A DNA stretch of 22,500 nucleotides. Origin: Botryococcus braunii. Taxonomy: Eukaryota; Chlorophyta; Trebouxiophyceae. The position numbers were made by a program, and so were the translations under genes. The DNA lies in NCBI GenBank assembly GCA_002005505.1, contig KV908424.1, positions 414,127 to 436,626 on the forward strand. The letters are read 5' to 3'. This document shows, piece by piece, positions 1-21,490 of the stretch (position 1 is its first letter; every line of letters starts with the position of its first letter). The notes beneath the pieces are model-generated. The model saw nothing but the letters and a program-made list of their open reading frames with translations. It had not been told where the DNA came from and ran no database searches.

Positions 1-251
1 GTAAACAGATATGTGGATGCAGGGGTGGACTCCGGAACTGGGGCATACATCGCTGAATTTTGTCCAATCGTGGAATACTTTATGCAGATGAAGTAAACCT
101 ATTGGATGACCATCTTGTGGATGTGCTTTTAGATTCAGCTGCGTCCCGGTACAACTGGGATTAGCACCCAGACTTTTTTCTTTGTAAGGTGATACAAGGA
201 CAAAAGTGTGGCTTAAGTGTGCATGACCAGGTACTGTTCCACCTGTAACAG

Positions 252-1190
252 TCCTGTATTGGAGCAGGTCCTGGGAGAGGACGTGGCACCTGGAGTGAAG
301 AAAGGAGGATTCATCCGCATGGTGCGCTGGCATGTCACGTGCTTGTGCCCCGGCTGGATCATCCCCCCCTTCTTGGAGGTCGACGCGTCTCATCTGGATT
401 CCGCCCAGAGCCTAAGCCTCCTGGATGTCCAGCTGCCCGATGGCGTGTACTTTGCTGAGAAGGTACGGCAGGCCTCCCCCCATGGAGTCCCCTATCTCAC
501 CATTTGAAGCACTTGCCATGGCCAGGCCTCTGCCCATGGACTTTTTTAAGCCTGTGGAGCTTTTGAGATCAACTGTGGAGTATATGCCATGGGCAGGCTT
601 CGGGCCAAGGCGGTGTGGTTTGCCGAACGGACCTGTATGTGCAGCAACACCCATCATGGCTCCAAGAGCACATATGGGAATGTGTAGAGACAAGGGTGCT
701 CTCCTTGGAGGGGCTGGGAGGGGCATCGGCGAGGAGGGGCTGTGGGTTGAGCAGCTTTTCAAGATGTCTGGAACATGTCCATCCTTCGTATGAACGTGCA
801 TCCGCGCCACTGCCCCTCCTCGTTGATTCCCTTCCCAGCCCCTCCACTGTTCCTTTTGCACGTCCAGTTGCCTTTTGTCATCTGCAACGCAAATGTGGAT
901 GCTGGTTGCGTGCCTTGCGGTGCAGCGGCTCAGCTGGACTGAAGGCTTGCATTGCTAGGCAGCGTTCGAGAGAACATGCTCGTGGTTTGCATATTCAATC
1001 GTTCGGAATGTAGCCCTCACACCCCCCCGGGGGGGGGGGGTTTCCGTGCAGAGGCTCCTCTTGATGGAGATGGAGTGGGATAGAGTCCCTTACGTCCAAG
1101 CTGCCCGAAATGACTGGTGCGTGTGTGTTGGGGATGCAGCACATAACAGAGCCCATCCTCAAGGTGACGGGGAAGTCACGGGGCCGCTGA
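252..1190 (+). CDS. Organellar ribosomal protein bL25 (TL5/CTC family), 3' part, two exons seen
   Basis: bL25 binds 5S rRNA in the large subunit of bacterial-type ribosomes, so this product is expected in mitochondria or plastids. Exon A (about 252 or 268 to 462) encodes the beta-barrel C-terminal domain. It reads GEDVAPGVKKGG, then a stretch with CPGWIIPPFLEVD, then LDSAQSLSLLDVQLPDGV, matching the family pattern PG-K-GG ... CP-xx-IP-xx-EVD ... L-xx-G-x-S-L-x-x-x-LPxGV. The donor AAG|GTACGG follows at 463. Exon B (1140-1190) follows acceptor ATGCAG and encodes HITEPILKVTGKSRGR then TGA, matching the family's terminal P-I-x-K-I-x-G motif. Phases are 0/0. The 5' edge of exon A is uncertain: acceptors lie at 249-251 and 265-267. 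No transit peptide or N-terminal 5S-binding domain is visible, so the gene starts upstream or in unrecognised exons at 1-250. The family is firm; plastid versus mitochondrial is not decided. Confidence 0.8.
463..1139 (+). other. bL25 intron
   Basis: This 677-bp intron lies between the two recognised bL25 exons, with donor GTACGG and acceptor GGGATGCAG. Near its 3' end it holds a C7G12 block at 1022-1040. Several open frames cross it on both strands, but none resembles a protein I know. Confidence 0.7.
1022..1040. repeat. C7G12 homopolymer inverted pair
   Basis: Seven C are followed directly by twelve G, which is self-complementary. It lies 100 bp before the last bL25 acceptor. It could fold as a G:C hairpin or G-quadruplex, and is also a typical site for assembly or sequencing length error. 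Confidence 0.9.
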
Positions 1191-1917
1191 TTTGGAGCCT
1201 GTGGATGCCAACCGCTTGGGCTTTGAAAAGAACGTCATTGCACGGTTGCTGAATCCGTACGTTTCATTGTTTCGATTTTAGAAGACAATGAAAATGTATC
1301 TGAACTTGTGTCACCATGTGTCAAACAACGAGATGTAGGAAGCTGTGCCCTTAAACAAGCACAGCTCTGATGCTACTGCGGCCAAGACAGACCCAGGCTT
1401 GCTTTGCAAGTAACTCAACGTTGCTGAGGGAAGGGCTTTTCAGCGGAAGCCTTAGTGGGAAATTGAAGGCTCAGGATAGACGAAGAGAAGAGATCGGAAC
1501 ACTGAAAACAATGCACTGCATCTACCAGGGTCGTTGCGTAAATCTGGCTTGCCACGTGATTATTAACCTGCAGGATCCTTTTGGAGGGTAGATGTATTTC
1601 CACGTAGAAGTCCCAAAACAAAACCCTGTGTCTGTTGCTTACGCATGACAGGTATAATCCCACGGTTGCAATTCCACGTTCTTACTCCGTTCTTGCAAGG
1701 ACTTGGGACCTTCGGTGCAACGACATGTGACTTTCAAAGATTGTTGCCTTGTTGCCTAAAGGACACGTTCTGATGCACAGCCTCACAACTTGTGCTCGTT
1801 CAGTTGCAGTCCTTGCGTCACGGGAATTTATAGCTAGCGTCATCCGAATTGCCCTCTCTTCTCTTTCTCATGCCCTTCCAGCCAAGGGCTGTCAAAGCAC
1901 TTCCAGGGGGTGGGATA
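1191..1917. other. Convergent intergenic region, no gene seen
   Basis: This stretch lies between the bL25 stop codon (+ strand) and the dimethylase stop codon (- strand), so it must hold both 3' UTRs. I saw no recognisable protein, no long repeat and no obvious poly(A) signal to assign to either gene. Confidence 0.6.
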
Positions 1918-2928
1918 TTAAGCCTTTCCTACTCGCCTATCGTGACTAGCTGCATCTAAGGCGGAAAATAGAGCAACAAAATTAGCGAGTGTCAGCTCTT
2001 CAGCTCGTACCATATCATTGAGTCCCAGGCTTCTCAGACCTTCCACCACAGCTTCAGCATTGTATAGAGATTTGAGGCTGTTCCTAAGTGTCTTCCGACG
2101 CTGTGAAAAGGCACTTTTCACCAAAGCCCAAAAGCGGTCCTGATTGGACACCCAAGGACGCTCGCCCACTGCAAGAAGGCGGAAGTGGACAAAAGCGGAG
2201 TCCACCCCAGGGACTGGGAAGAAGGCCTTGCGGCTGATTCTGAATAAGTATTTTGATACACTGTAGAACTGCACAAATATGGACATTGCACGATATTCCG
2301 ATGTGCCTGGCATAGCTGAGGTTACTCTGTTTGCCACTTCTTCCTGCGTGGCCCCATTCAAATTTAAGTCCACTCTCACCTATTCCCTCTTCCTTGGAGT
2401 AGAGATCAGTCCCTCTGCCCCACTCCCTCTTCCTCCCCCTGCCTCACCTCCCCCCCCCCCCCCCCACTCTCCATTTCGCACAAGTGGCCCCTGCACAATC
2501 TTTATGCAGGCACATACAGTCCTTCTAGCACTTGCCATCCTGGGCTGTGTGGGAAAAGCACTGGCAGTCCAGGCACCCTAGTGGAAGGTGACACTCGCAC
2601 TTCTTGAGCCGCGTATAAGTCGGATACTGTAATTGTCCTCCACCATGTAATTGTCCTCCAGTCCCCTACTTTTGTTCCCTGATCAAACTTGCAAACGGCC
2701 AGTATCAATAAAGATGACCTTAACATGCACTCGAATCAGACATGCTAAGGGGCTCCACATAAGTGTTTCAACAGTTTCAGGTGAAAGGTAGTATCCAGTA
2801 CCTGAAGCATCAAGTAAACATCGTCAATTAAATCTGACATAGGAAGAATTAGCTTCAGGAAGTCTGCGTACACCAGTAATTGCTGGACGCACTCAGTAAC
2901 TAAGCATGCTCTGCAAAACACAGCATAC

Positions 2929-3010
<82 letters not shown>

Positions 3011-3012
3011 AA

Positions 3013-3074
<62 letters not shown>

Positions 3075-4293
3075 ACGCAAGGAGGGAGAGCCAGAGTGAC
3101 ACAAGTTCTGTCTGGGCATGCCTCCGCCAAGAAGGAGGACGTTCCAAATACAATGTGTGCCAGGCTTATTCAGCTCAATTGCCCCTTTGGCCCTAAACAC
3201 AGCATGCACACGTGCCCACATACCAGCTCACCCCCCTGTCCCAGAACGCACGCACGCACACACCCCCACCCCGCGTGTGCGCGCACACGAACGCACATGT
3301 GCGTGCGAGACTGGCTGCATGTGGCGGAGATGACCAGCACAGTGGGATTGACCTTCCTGGTCTATGGTCGGCAGACAATCTCAGTTTGCAAACTATACAT
3401 GGCCTTGAATGACGTCACAGGCACCACATGTACAAATACTGCATGCATGTTTTCAAGCCTTTGCCCACCAGATTCCATGGGCAAGCAATGTCATAGCTTG
3501 GTACATCAAAGGATGCGCTAATGCCAATAACGATCTCAGACGCATTTCAGTTACAGCTCCATGAATGCGCATGAGCAATTGCAAAGGTAAACCATTGTAT
3601 TTTTTAGGTTTAAATTGATATGCGAATAGTAGTGCATACCTGAGGAGATATTGTATGGTAAATTTGCCACCACAGTGACTTTCTGGCACGCGGAAGCCCA
3701 TTTTGTTGTGTGTTCCTTAAGTATGGCAGGCAGATCAACATCCAGAATATCCCCGTGTATCAAAGCCAGATTTGCTTCCTGCTATGTAGAAGTCACCTCA
3801 GAAGTGAGGCCCAACAAAGCAATACCTAGTACTTTGAGATACTTCCGAACCTTGCCTGCATACAGACCTGACAGAAGCTCTGTTGCAAGTTTTCAAAAAG
3901 CTTGTCGTCCTTCTCTACAGCAATTATTTTGGCCCCCGTACGGAGAAGCTGCTTCGTGAGATTGCCAGTTCCTGCAAGGAGCGGTTAAAGGCACATGGAG
4001 AAGAATATTGGTCTTGACCCACAGATTTCATGTCCCGTCTTCTATATGAGCTCACCCGGCCCTATTTCCAGGACAATGTGCCCCTGCTGGAGGCTTGTCG
4101 TGTCTGTAATGCGGGAGAGAATGTCCTCACTTATAACAAAATTCTGGCCCAGACTTCTTTTGGGAGTGACACTTAAATTTGAAAGATCCTTCCTAGTATT
4201 CGAAGCACCACCTTTTAATGATACGGACCCGTAGACATTTCGAAACGAACCTAGGGGAACACAGACCCGAGCATCGAGAGTGATACGACGCAT
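1918..4293 (-). CDS. PFC1: Plastid-type 16S rRNA dimethyladenosine transferase (PFC1/KsgA family), five exons
   Basis: This SAM-dependent enzyme dimethylates two adjacent adenines in the 3'-terminal helix of small-subunit rRNA. Exons on the minus strand are 4293-4056, 3971-3868, 3778-3640, 2863-2802 and 2343-1918, all bounded by GT-AG with matching phases, giving 969 nt and 322 residues. Motifs include PKRSLGQNF near residue 45, SAM motif I EIGPGTG (about 76-82, split by intron 1), AVEKD, HGDIL and catalytic NLPYN (153-157). After these come LKLILPMSDL, SEYRAMSIFVQFY, FFPVPGVDSAFV, SQRRKTLRNSL and EELTL. The wording around LLPM and SEYR follows the plant chloroplast PFC1 subfamily rather than nucleolar Dim1. 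Residues 1-40 are basic and Ser/Arg-containing, as in a transit peptide. The ATG at 4293 is the first in this exon, but an acceptor-like CTTAACTGTTGCAG just upstream (about 4311) could mean an extra 5' exon. The gene is divergent from the VPS10 gene. Plastid location is inferred from subfamily resemblance. Confidence 0.93.
2344..2801 (-). other. PFC1 intron 4
   Basis: Donor CAG|GTACTG and acceptor ACGCAG flank a 458-bp intron that contains a 16-base C run at 2450-2465 on the + strand. No other feature was seen. Confidence 0.85.
2931..3073. repeat. Compound (AC)n(GA)n microsatellite
   Basis: About 38 AC units (2931-3007) pass directly into about 32 GA units (3008-3073) with small interruptions. 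It lies in PFC1 intron 3 (2864-3639), so the transcript carries it as UC/UG repeats. The long open frames across it are repeat artefacts. Confidence 0.97.
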
Positions 4294-4947
4294 ACGTCCC
4301 ACTGTCCTGCAACAGTTAAGCAGCTCAACTGCATCTTAATCTCGAACCCAAAAACAAATGGCAACAGAAACCCGTAGCGAAGGATGGTATCAGATGACGC
4401 AGATCTGATGTTGCTTCGCAACCCATTCAGTCCTGCTTTGCCACTTGACAGTCTACACGGCTCACTAAATCATTTGAATCCAATATGACTGATTATTTCT
4501 GAAAGATAGGTGACGTGAGCGTAGCCATGTAAGAAGCATAATGAAGGCTATGCTAGGTGTGCATGGATGAGAAGTGCTGATTAACCTAATCACTGACAGC
4601 AGCGCTGAGGCAACGGATCCTTGCGCCGGATTGGACCGATGTTCCTCGGATGTGGGCTTAAAATATGACGACAGGAACGCAGGACCCGTTGCGAGTCCGC
4701 GGAATCGCCCCGGTTAGGGTCGGGCTGTATTGTCTGTTGACGGTCCGTTGCAGGAAGTACGAGGGGTCGTACCTACTCTTCCACGCTCCTAGCTACCAAA
4801 GATCGCTGACAGCGACCCCCTTCCCTTGATCTGAAATACCGTTTAATTCACGGCACCCAAAAACTATCTGCGGTATAAACCCCAGCTGTCTATCCTGAGC
4901 ATGTTTCAATGCTTCTTTGAGTCGTAAGTCTGTAAACGCGCAACGCT
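4294..4947. promoter_or_regulatory. Shared divergent promoter region of PFC1 and VPS10
   Basis: The start codons of the two divergent genes are 654 bp apart, so both core promoters and 5' UTRs probably lie here, unless PFC1 has an upstream exon. Visible elements are a TATAAA at 4874-4879 facing VPS10 and a bZIP-like TGACGTGA at 4511-4518. No protein-like frame is convincing. Regulation is inferred from position only. Confidence 0.55.
4874..4879 (+). promoter_or_regulatory. TATA-like box for VPS10
   Basis: TATAAA sits in the context GCGGTATAAACCCC, 68 bp before the VPS10 ATG. That leaves room for a 5' UTR of about 35-45 nt. A single six-base match is weak evidence on its own. Confidence 0.4.
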
Positions 4948-16977
<12,030 letters not shown>

Positions 16978-17257
16978 CTTTGGGCATACTTTGTATACCA
17001 GTGTAGCCCTGGCTGATCCTTCAGGCAAGAAGGGAGGCGCTTTTGTGTTGCACATGATTTCGAATAGCTCATACTATAAGGTATGTGTGCTGACACCGGG
17101 GTTTGATTTCTTAGTTATTGAAGCCGCATGGTTTTTCTTTTTAGGTCTGAGCTTGCATAGTCCCATATTAAAAGCTGCTGAAATTGGGTAACGGACTTGT
17201 GTGATATTGAAGGAACTGACAGGATGCTTAGCGCATGTGTGGGTGGGCGCAAGCGCT

Positions 17258-17328
<71 letters not shown>

Positions 17329-18799
17329 TCGCGTGCGCGCACGCGTGTGCGCAAGCCAGTGCACACCACAGTTGGGACTTTGACGTGCCATAACTGAGGT
17401 GGGATGTCATCAAGAGACAAGCGAGACGCCCAAATGGGAAAAGGGCATGCAAAGCAGATCACAGTGCTGTGTAACAATATATTTGATTTTGAAGCGAACG
17501 CAGGGTACAAACAGCTGTAAGCTCGATGTAGCTTTATAGCAGAAATCTGTTTTTCATACATGCTTTACAAGTACATGCTGTATGAGGTATGCCTTGCAAA
17601 GTCGTGACCACGTTTTGAGATAGTGGTCTTCCTTTCCAGCGGCGGGGTGCCTTGGCATCTGATGGGAATTCTAGGTGCCCCGGTTCTCTTTTTCTGGGCC
17701 GGAGTTTAGTTGGGACAGTAACCTGTCTATACTTACAGAAGTGGATTTTGTTTGAATGCCTCTGACTGTCTAGAACATGTCAGTCTGTTGTCAGCTGGGC
17801 AAGACTACACATGTGACACCAAGCATTGAGGATGTTTAGCCTGAAGGAGGCATAAATTCCGCTGGATCAGGGGGTGTAACCTGCATGACCAGTGCTGGAT
17901 GGACGGCAAGTTTGTGTAATCTTGCTATTTATTTGCATCTAGGGTTGAAGCAAGATGAGGTCCCGAGTCGTATTTGAGGTCTGGCTGCACCATCTGGGCA
18001 TGTCAGCGTGAAGAGCTGGTTTGTTACTGACATGCCCTGGCTGTTTGAGAAGTAAGCTGGCGTTATGATGTTGCGGCAATGGCAGTGACGGAAACACCAG
18101 GGTGTTCTATCCCTCATTCGCATGGACCTGTCCTTACTGAGGTTCGCATCAGTGAGTGACTGTCACTGGCTGGAGGGGGCTGCATGAATTGTGGATTTGA
18201 GATGCCAGTGCAGGTAATGGACACTGAGGGTGCGAGCAAACATTATGCCGCAACCTGTTCCGTGTCTTTTGCCGTCCTAACTCACAAATACAAACCGACA
18301 TGGTATGTTTTTAACTTTGAACCACGTGCACTATGTTGTGTGTGTGTCTGTGACATTAGAAGGGGCCAGAAGTAAGGACATGATTTGTCAACGGTTGGTC
18401 ATGACCGTCATGTAATGTGACCCTTGACAATGGAGATGGAGTTGTCGGCATTTGAACTAGTGCTTTTCAGTAACAGACATGAGTTCAGGGCTTCGACAGT
18501 GTGTTATACCCAATCCTTGTAATAAAAGGATGGCGGTGGAAATTGTTGTAGGCTGTGAGGTTGGGTTCCCAGCGACACATTCCAGGTGGATTGTGGGATT
18601 AATGAAGTATGCTGTTCTCAGGCACATTGCAGTCTCCACCTGTTGAAGTCTAAAATGTGTAGCATATCCTAACCGCCCTGCACGTATCCACGGTTCCAGC
18701 TATTCGCCCTTTTCTGCTGTCTTCCACCACGCAGGGCAGCTGCCATAGGATGCTCGAAGTACGACACCAGCTTTTTATTGAAGTGTTGCTCGTTCTATT
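16978..18799. other. Region after VPS10 with no gene seen
   Basis: This stretch holds the VPS10 3' UTR and intergenic DNA. TGTAA pentamers, which serve as poly(A) signals in many green algae, occur near 17469 and 17915, but I cannot assign either. Open frames are short and unlike known proteins. Confidence 0.55.
17262..17327. repeat. (CA)n microsatellite downstream of VPS10
   Basis: About 33 CA units lie 285 bp after the VPS10 stop codon, followed by a GCGTGCGCGCACGCGTGTGCGC alternating purine-pyrimidine stretch. Both segments are of the kind that can adopt Z-DNA. Confidence 0.96.
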
Positions 18800-19027
18800 T
18801 CATGATCGCTCCCGTTTTGAACGCAGACGTTTGGCTGTGAGCCTGTGAGCCTTCAGTCTCAGCAATTCTACTTTAATAAGTCGGGAAAACACTTTGGTGC
18901 CCATTTCCTGCTGTGCAAAGAAAAGACGACCAGCAATCACTCCGTCAAGGGTGAGACTGCATGGTGAAGAAGGTTGAGTAAGCAAGGATAAATGGCCACC
19001 CCACTGCAAGTGATGCATATTGCACAT
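18800..19027 (-). CDS. Possible small ORF or terminal exon, function unknown
   Basis: An open frame of 75 codons starts at ATG and ends at a stop codon at 18800. Its second half reads DGVIAGRLFFAQQEMG and ends in a very basic LKAHRLTAKRLRSKRERS, which looks more protein-like than other frames here. An acceptor-like CATCACTTGCAG lies inside it at about 19004, so it could be a terminal exon instead. I recognise no family. It sits 174 bp downstream of the Rho_N/SAP stop codon on the same strand and could be an alternative 3' exon, a separate gene or chance. Confidence 0.25.
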   Translation of the reverse strand: MCNMHHLQWGGHLSLLTQPSSPCSLTLDGVIAGRLFFAQQEMGTKVFSRLIKVELLRLKAHRLTAKRLRSKRERS

Positions 19028-19201
19028 GAGGAGCTCGTCGTAATGACAAGGCTAAAGGTGCATGATATCAGAATAAAGTGATGCTGTCGCACCTGGCCAG
19101 CAATTCCTAGGCATCCCCACGGCTTTAATTCCCTGTCTCAGTGTCCCTCGAGAAAGTTCTTAAGGAAAAGTTCCATTGCCAAGGAGCTCCTCCACAAACT
19201 A

Positions 19202-19402
19202 TCAGTCCACATGCAAGCCAAAAGCCCTTTCCAATACCAATAGCAGCTCTTTCTTTCTTAACTTGGACGTGTTCCGAATGCCCTTTTCTTTAGCTAGCCC
19301 CCGCAAAGAAGTGACCGTCATCCCGCGCAGTTCAAAACGGCGATCCCACAAGTCCATATTAGTGACCTCCATCTCAGCAAGAACGCTTGTTGTCTCCGAA
19401 GC
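19202..19402 (-). CDS. Terminal exon with Rho_N/SAP-like motif, unknown gene
   Basis: The exon follows acceptor GCGGTTGCAG and runs 66 codons to TGA. The core is a helix-turn-helix-like stretch ELRGMTVTSLRGLAKEKGIR followed by NTSKLRKKELLLVLERA. This fits the Rho N-terminal/SAP pattern: M-T-V-xx-L-R-x-L-A-K-E-x-G-I followed by S-K-L-R-K-x-E-L. Such motifs bind single-stranded RNA or DNA in bacterial Rho and, in plants, in plastid Rho-N proteins at the C-terminus. Position at the very end of the protein matches that plant arrangement. The rest of the gene lies upstream on the minus strand and is only partly resolved, so I give no name. The motif call is firm; nucleic-acid binding is inferred. 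Confidence 0.7.
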   Translation of the reverse strand, partial: ASETTSVLAEMEVTNMDLWDRRFELRGMTVTSLRGLAKEKGIRNTSKLRKKELLLVLERAFGLHVD

Positions 19403-19704
19403 CTGCAACCGCAGTTTGAACCACCTCTGCTTGATGTAGCCAAAGCACTACACTAAGAAGCTGCTTGCAAGACAAAAATGGGGCAGGCCATATAACGTCA
19501 CCGTTGTGTAGGCCTGATATGTCCTCATTCACAATATTGCTCCATGTACATGAAAGAGGCCGAGAAGCACGAAGTTGCATTATCTAGTGGGCCAATCACT
19601 GGAGGTGTCATGACAACAAGACATGACGATGCTGCGTCAGAATTAGAATGGCCATGGATGCTTCTGTACCTTCAGCCATAGCTGTTCCCAAAAGCAGATC
19701 ACAC

Positions 19705-19770
19705 CTCACTGTCTGATGAAGACCCCATGGATGCGTCAGAGGGAGGACCTCGTAGTAATATTTGCTCAAC
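19705..19770 (-). CDS. Candidate upstream exon of the Rho_N/SAP gene
   Basis: Acceptor GATCGTGCAG and donor GAG|GTGTGA bound 66 bp in phase 0/0, reading VEQILLRGPPSDASMGSSSDSE. It joins in frame to the SAP exon, giving a Ser/Asp-rich linker before the motif. Support is from splice sites, phase and composition only. Confidence 0.45.
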
Positions 19771-20559
19771 CTGCACGATCTTCTCACAGCTGAAACGTGG
19801 TCCACACCATCCACTGAGTTGCACGAGAAAACATTAGGCAAACAAAACGAATACCATCCCGTGTCATACATGGCAAAGCTCACTTCATTATAGACAATGT
19901 CAATGTACCATACCTGCAGGTGCAGGATACACAGCATTCCCAAGAGTAGTAGTGCCAGTACATCTGTGCTTCCAAACCATATGGCCCTACATATGAGCCA
20001 CACAAAGGTTGGACAACAGCCATTTACACTTGAATGATATTGCACAAGGCTATGGCCCTTACCCAGCGTACAGAGCACTGATGACACAGTACTTTACAAT
20101 ATCCTTCCTCGTCCAAAGGGCTGGACTAGCAGCAAGTAACGTGAGCCAAGCCTGTCCAAATTTCCATGTAAATCGACTCCTTGTACGGGGATCCTCCCTG
20201 ATTTGTTTTGGACAACGTATTGTCATTCTCTGATTCCTAAATAAACTTTCAACCCACCATCCACTGCAGTGTTGGCAGGGCTCCAACCACGGTGATTGCG
20301 GCCCATTTGCCTGGTTGTGGCGGCAACTTTTGAGGCAGATATTGACCAGTAAGTTTAGAACGTGCTAAATAGAATAAGCTACTTCCAATAGTGAGGATCA
20401 AGCCCCCTTCCACTGCAGCGCTGCTGTCCCAGTCACTAAGCCATCCTGGGGTGGCTCTGATGGAGAGGTCGCGGTATCTAGCTCTCCGTCCTTTTACATT
20501 CAAATCCAGTAAACGAGTGTTTAATTTACAGAAATGCCGAGTAGCAACTGTTCTGGTGA

Positions 20560-20868
20560 ACTGTGAATCCATCGACGGAGGCCGCATCCCATCATAAAAA
20601 AAGATAGAGAAGCCAACCCAAATGAATACCCTTCTTCGGCGTTGACACCCTTCACCTGAACTGTAATGTCGTGCGGGCTGGGTATATCAGCCTCGGTGCT
20701 TTGAGGAAGCCAGTCATTCGTACAGGGGACCAAGCATGCAAATTTGGCAATGCGCAGTTGCATCACGCCATCAAACGAGGACGGCCTGAAGAATGTCCGC
20801 CGAGGACTGCTGGACATTCCAGTGGAATGCCCAGAAACAGAAATCAGAAATTTGTGTCCACACAGGAA
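20560..20868 (-). CDS. Candidate internal exon(s) of an unassigned minus-strand gene
   Basis: A very strong acceptor (nine T then CAG) precedes 20868. From there 71 codons run in phase 0/0 to donor CAG|GTGAAG at 20655. They read FLCGHKFLISVSGHSTG, then RRTFFRPSSFDGVMQLRIAK, FACLVPCTNDWLPQ and HDITVQ. A following acceptor (GATTCACAG, exon from 20560 downward) continues in phase with FTRTVATRHFCKLNTRLLDLN. That same frame stays open to 20249 and includes a hydrophobic stretch EGGLILTIGSSLFYLA. I recognise no family. It may belong to the same gene as the SAP exon, but the joins between 20540 and 19771 are unresolved. Confidence 0.4.
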
Positions 20869-20889
20869 CTGAAAAAAAAAAGATAAGAT

Positions 20890-20893
<4 letters not shown>

Positions 20894-20980
<87 letters not shown>
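20894..20980. repeat. (TG)n microsatellite
   Basis: About 43 TG units start 26 bp upstream (on the minus strand) of the strong poly-T acceptor at 20869-20880. On the minus strand this intron end reads (CA)n, then AAAATATC, then poly-T-CAG. Confidence 0.97.
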
Positions 20981-20982
<2 letters not shown>

Positions 20983-21246
20983 CCACCGCACGCATGCATG
21001 CTCTGACTCCCTCTCTTGCAAACTCTTCTCCTACTTCCCTTCTTCTTTTGCACCGCTTCCTCCTATTCGGGTTTCTGGGTTTATCTGGTACGTAACATGA
21101 CATAAATGCACAGAAATTATGGATACACGAACTTCTCTCTGGCTAAACCAGCCAGAGCCAGGTGCGGTTGGTGTGCGGCTACCATGGACCTCAGCGCTAG
21201 GAGAAGCACTGCGCGTGCCAACAGTGGCTGCAGGCAGCGCTTGTAC

Positions 21247-21260
21247 TAGTAGTACTACTA
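21247..21260. repeat. 14-bp perfect palindrome
   Basis: TAGTAGTACTACTA is self-complementary. It lies between the two weakest candidate exons of the minus-strand gene and has no assigned role. Confidence 0.85.
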
Positions 21261-21371
21261 CATGGTAGTCGTGAGTCGATTCTTGACGGGAAAAGAGGCC
21301 ATTGAGGGGTGGGGGGAGGAAGATGCGGGGCGGGAGCCCTAAACTCCCACCCCAGCATTCCCAGTGACTTA

Positions 21372-21490
21372 AAAGCACTAGACCATGTCCTCCATATACT
21401 TCCGTGTGCCATAGAAATGAGAACTAAAACCACCACAACAAACAGAATCAAAAACGCTAAGAAAATGTAATTGGGTCCGCAAACAGTCAT
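21372..21490 (-). CDS. Possible first exon with hydrophobic helix, unknown gene
   Basis: From ATG at 21490 the frame reads MTVCGPNYIFLAFLILFVVV, a strongly hydrophobic helix of about 20 residues. It continues as SMAHGSIWRTWSSAFKSLG, a basic/aromatic flank typical of a membrane interface. A donor-like GG|GTGGGA follows near 21370. It could be the membrane-anchored N-terminus of the minus-strand gene whose later exons include the Rho_N/SAP motif. Composition is the only support. Confidence 0.3.

Noticed and set aside
1..200. Possible upstream bL25 exon (a frame containing [11 protein letters not shown])
   Set aside because: There is faint resemblance to the family's N-terminal domain, but no convincing donor and no phase-compatible join.
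412..861. 149-codon minus-strand frame opposite the bL25 exon and intron
   Set aside because: Its sequence resembles no family, and the + strand carries a clear bL25 match in the same place.
2931..3073. Considered as a telomeric, satellite or CRISPR-like array
   Set aside because: Simple dinucleotide units without spacers; an ordinary microsatellite.
2745..3221. 158-codon minus-strand frame with Leu-Ser and Cys-Val runs
   Set aside because: Most is microsatellite translation in PFC1 intron 3. Only 2863-2802 is coding (exon 4).
19771..20087. Hydrophobic frame VLALLLLGMLCILHLQ as a transmembrane exon joined to 19770
   Set aside because: Phases can be made to fit, but three frames of the same segment are open and splice sites alone do not decide, so it was not listed as a feature.
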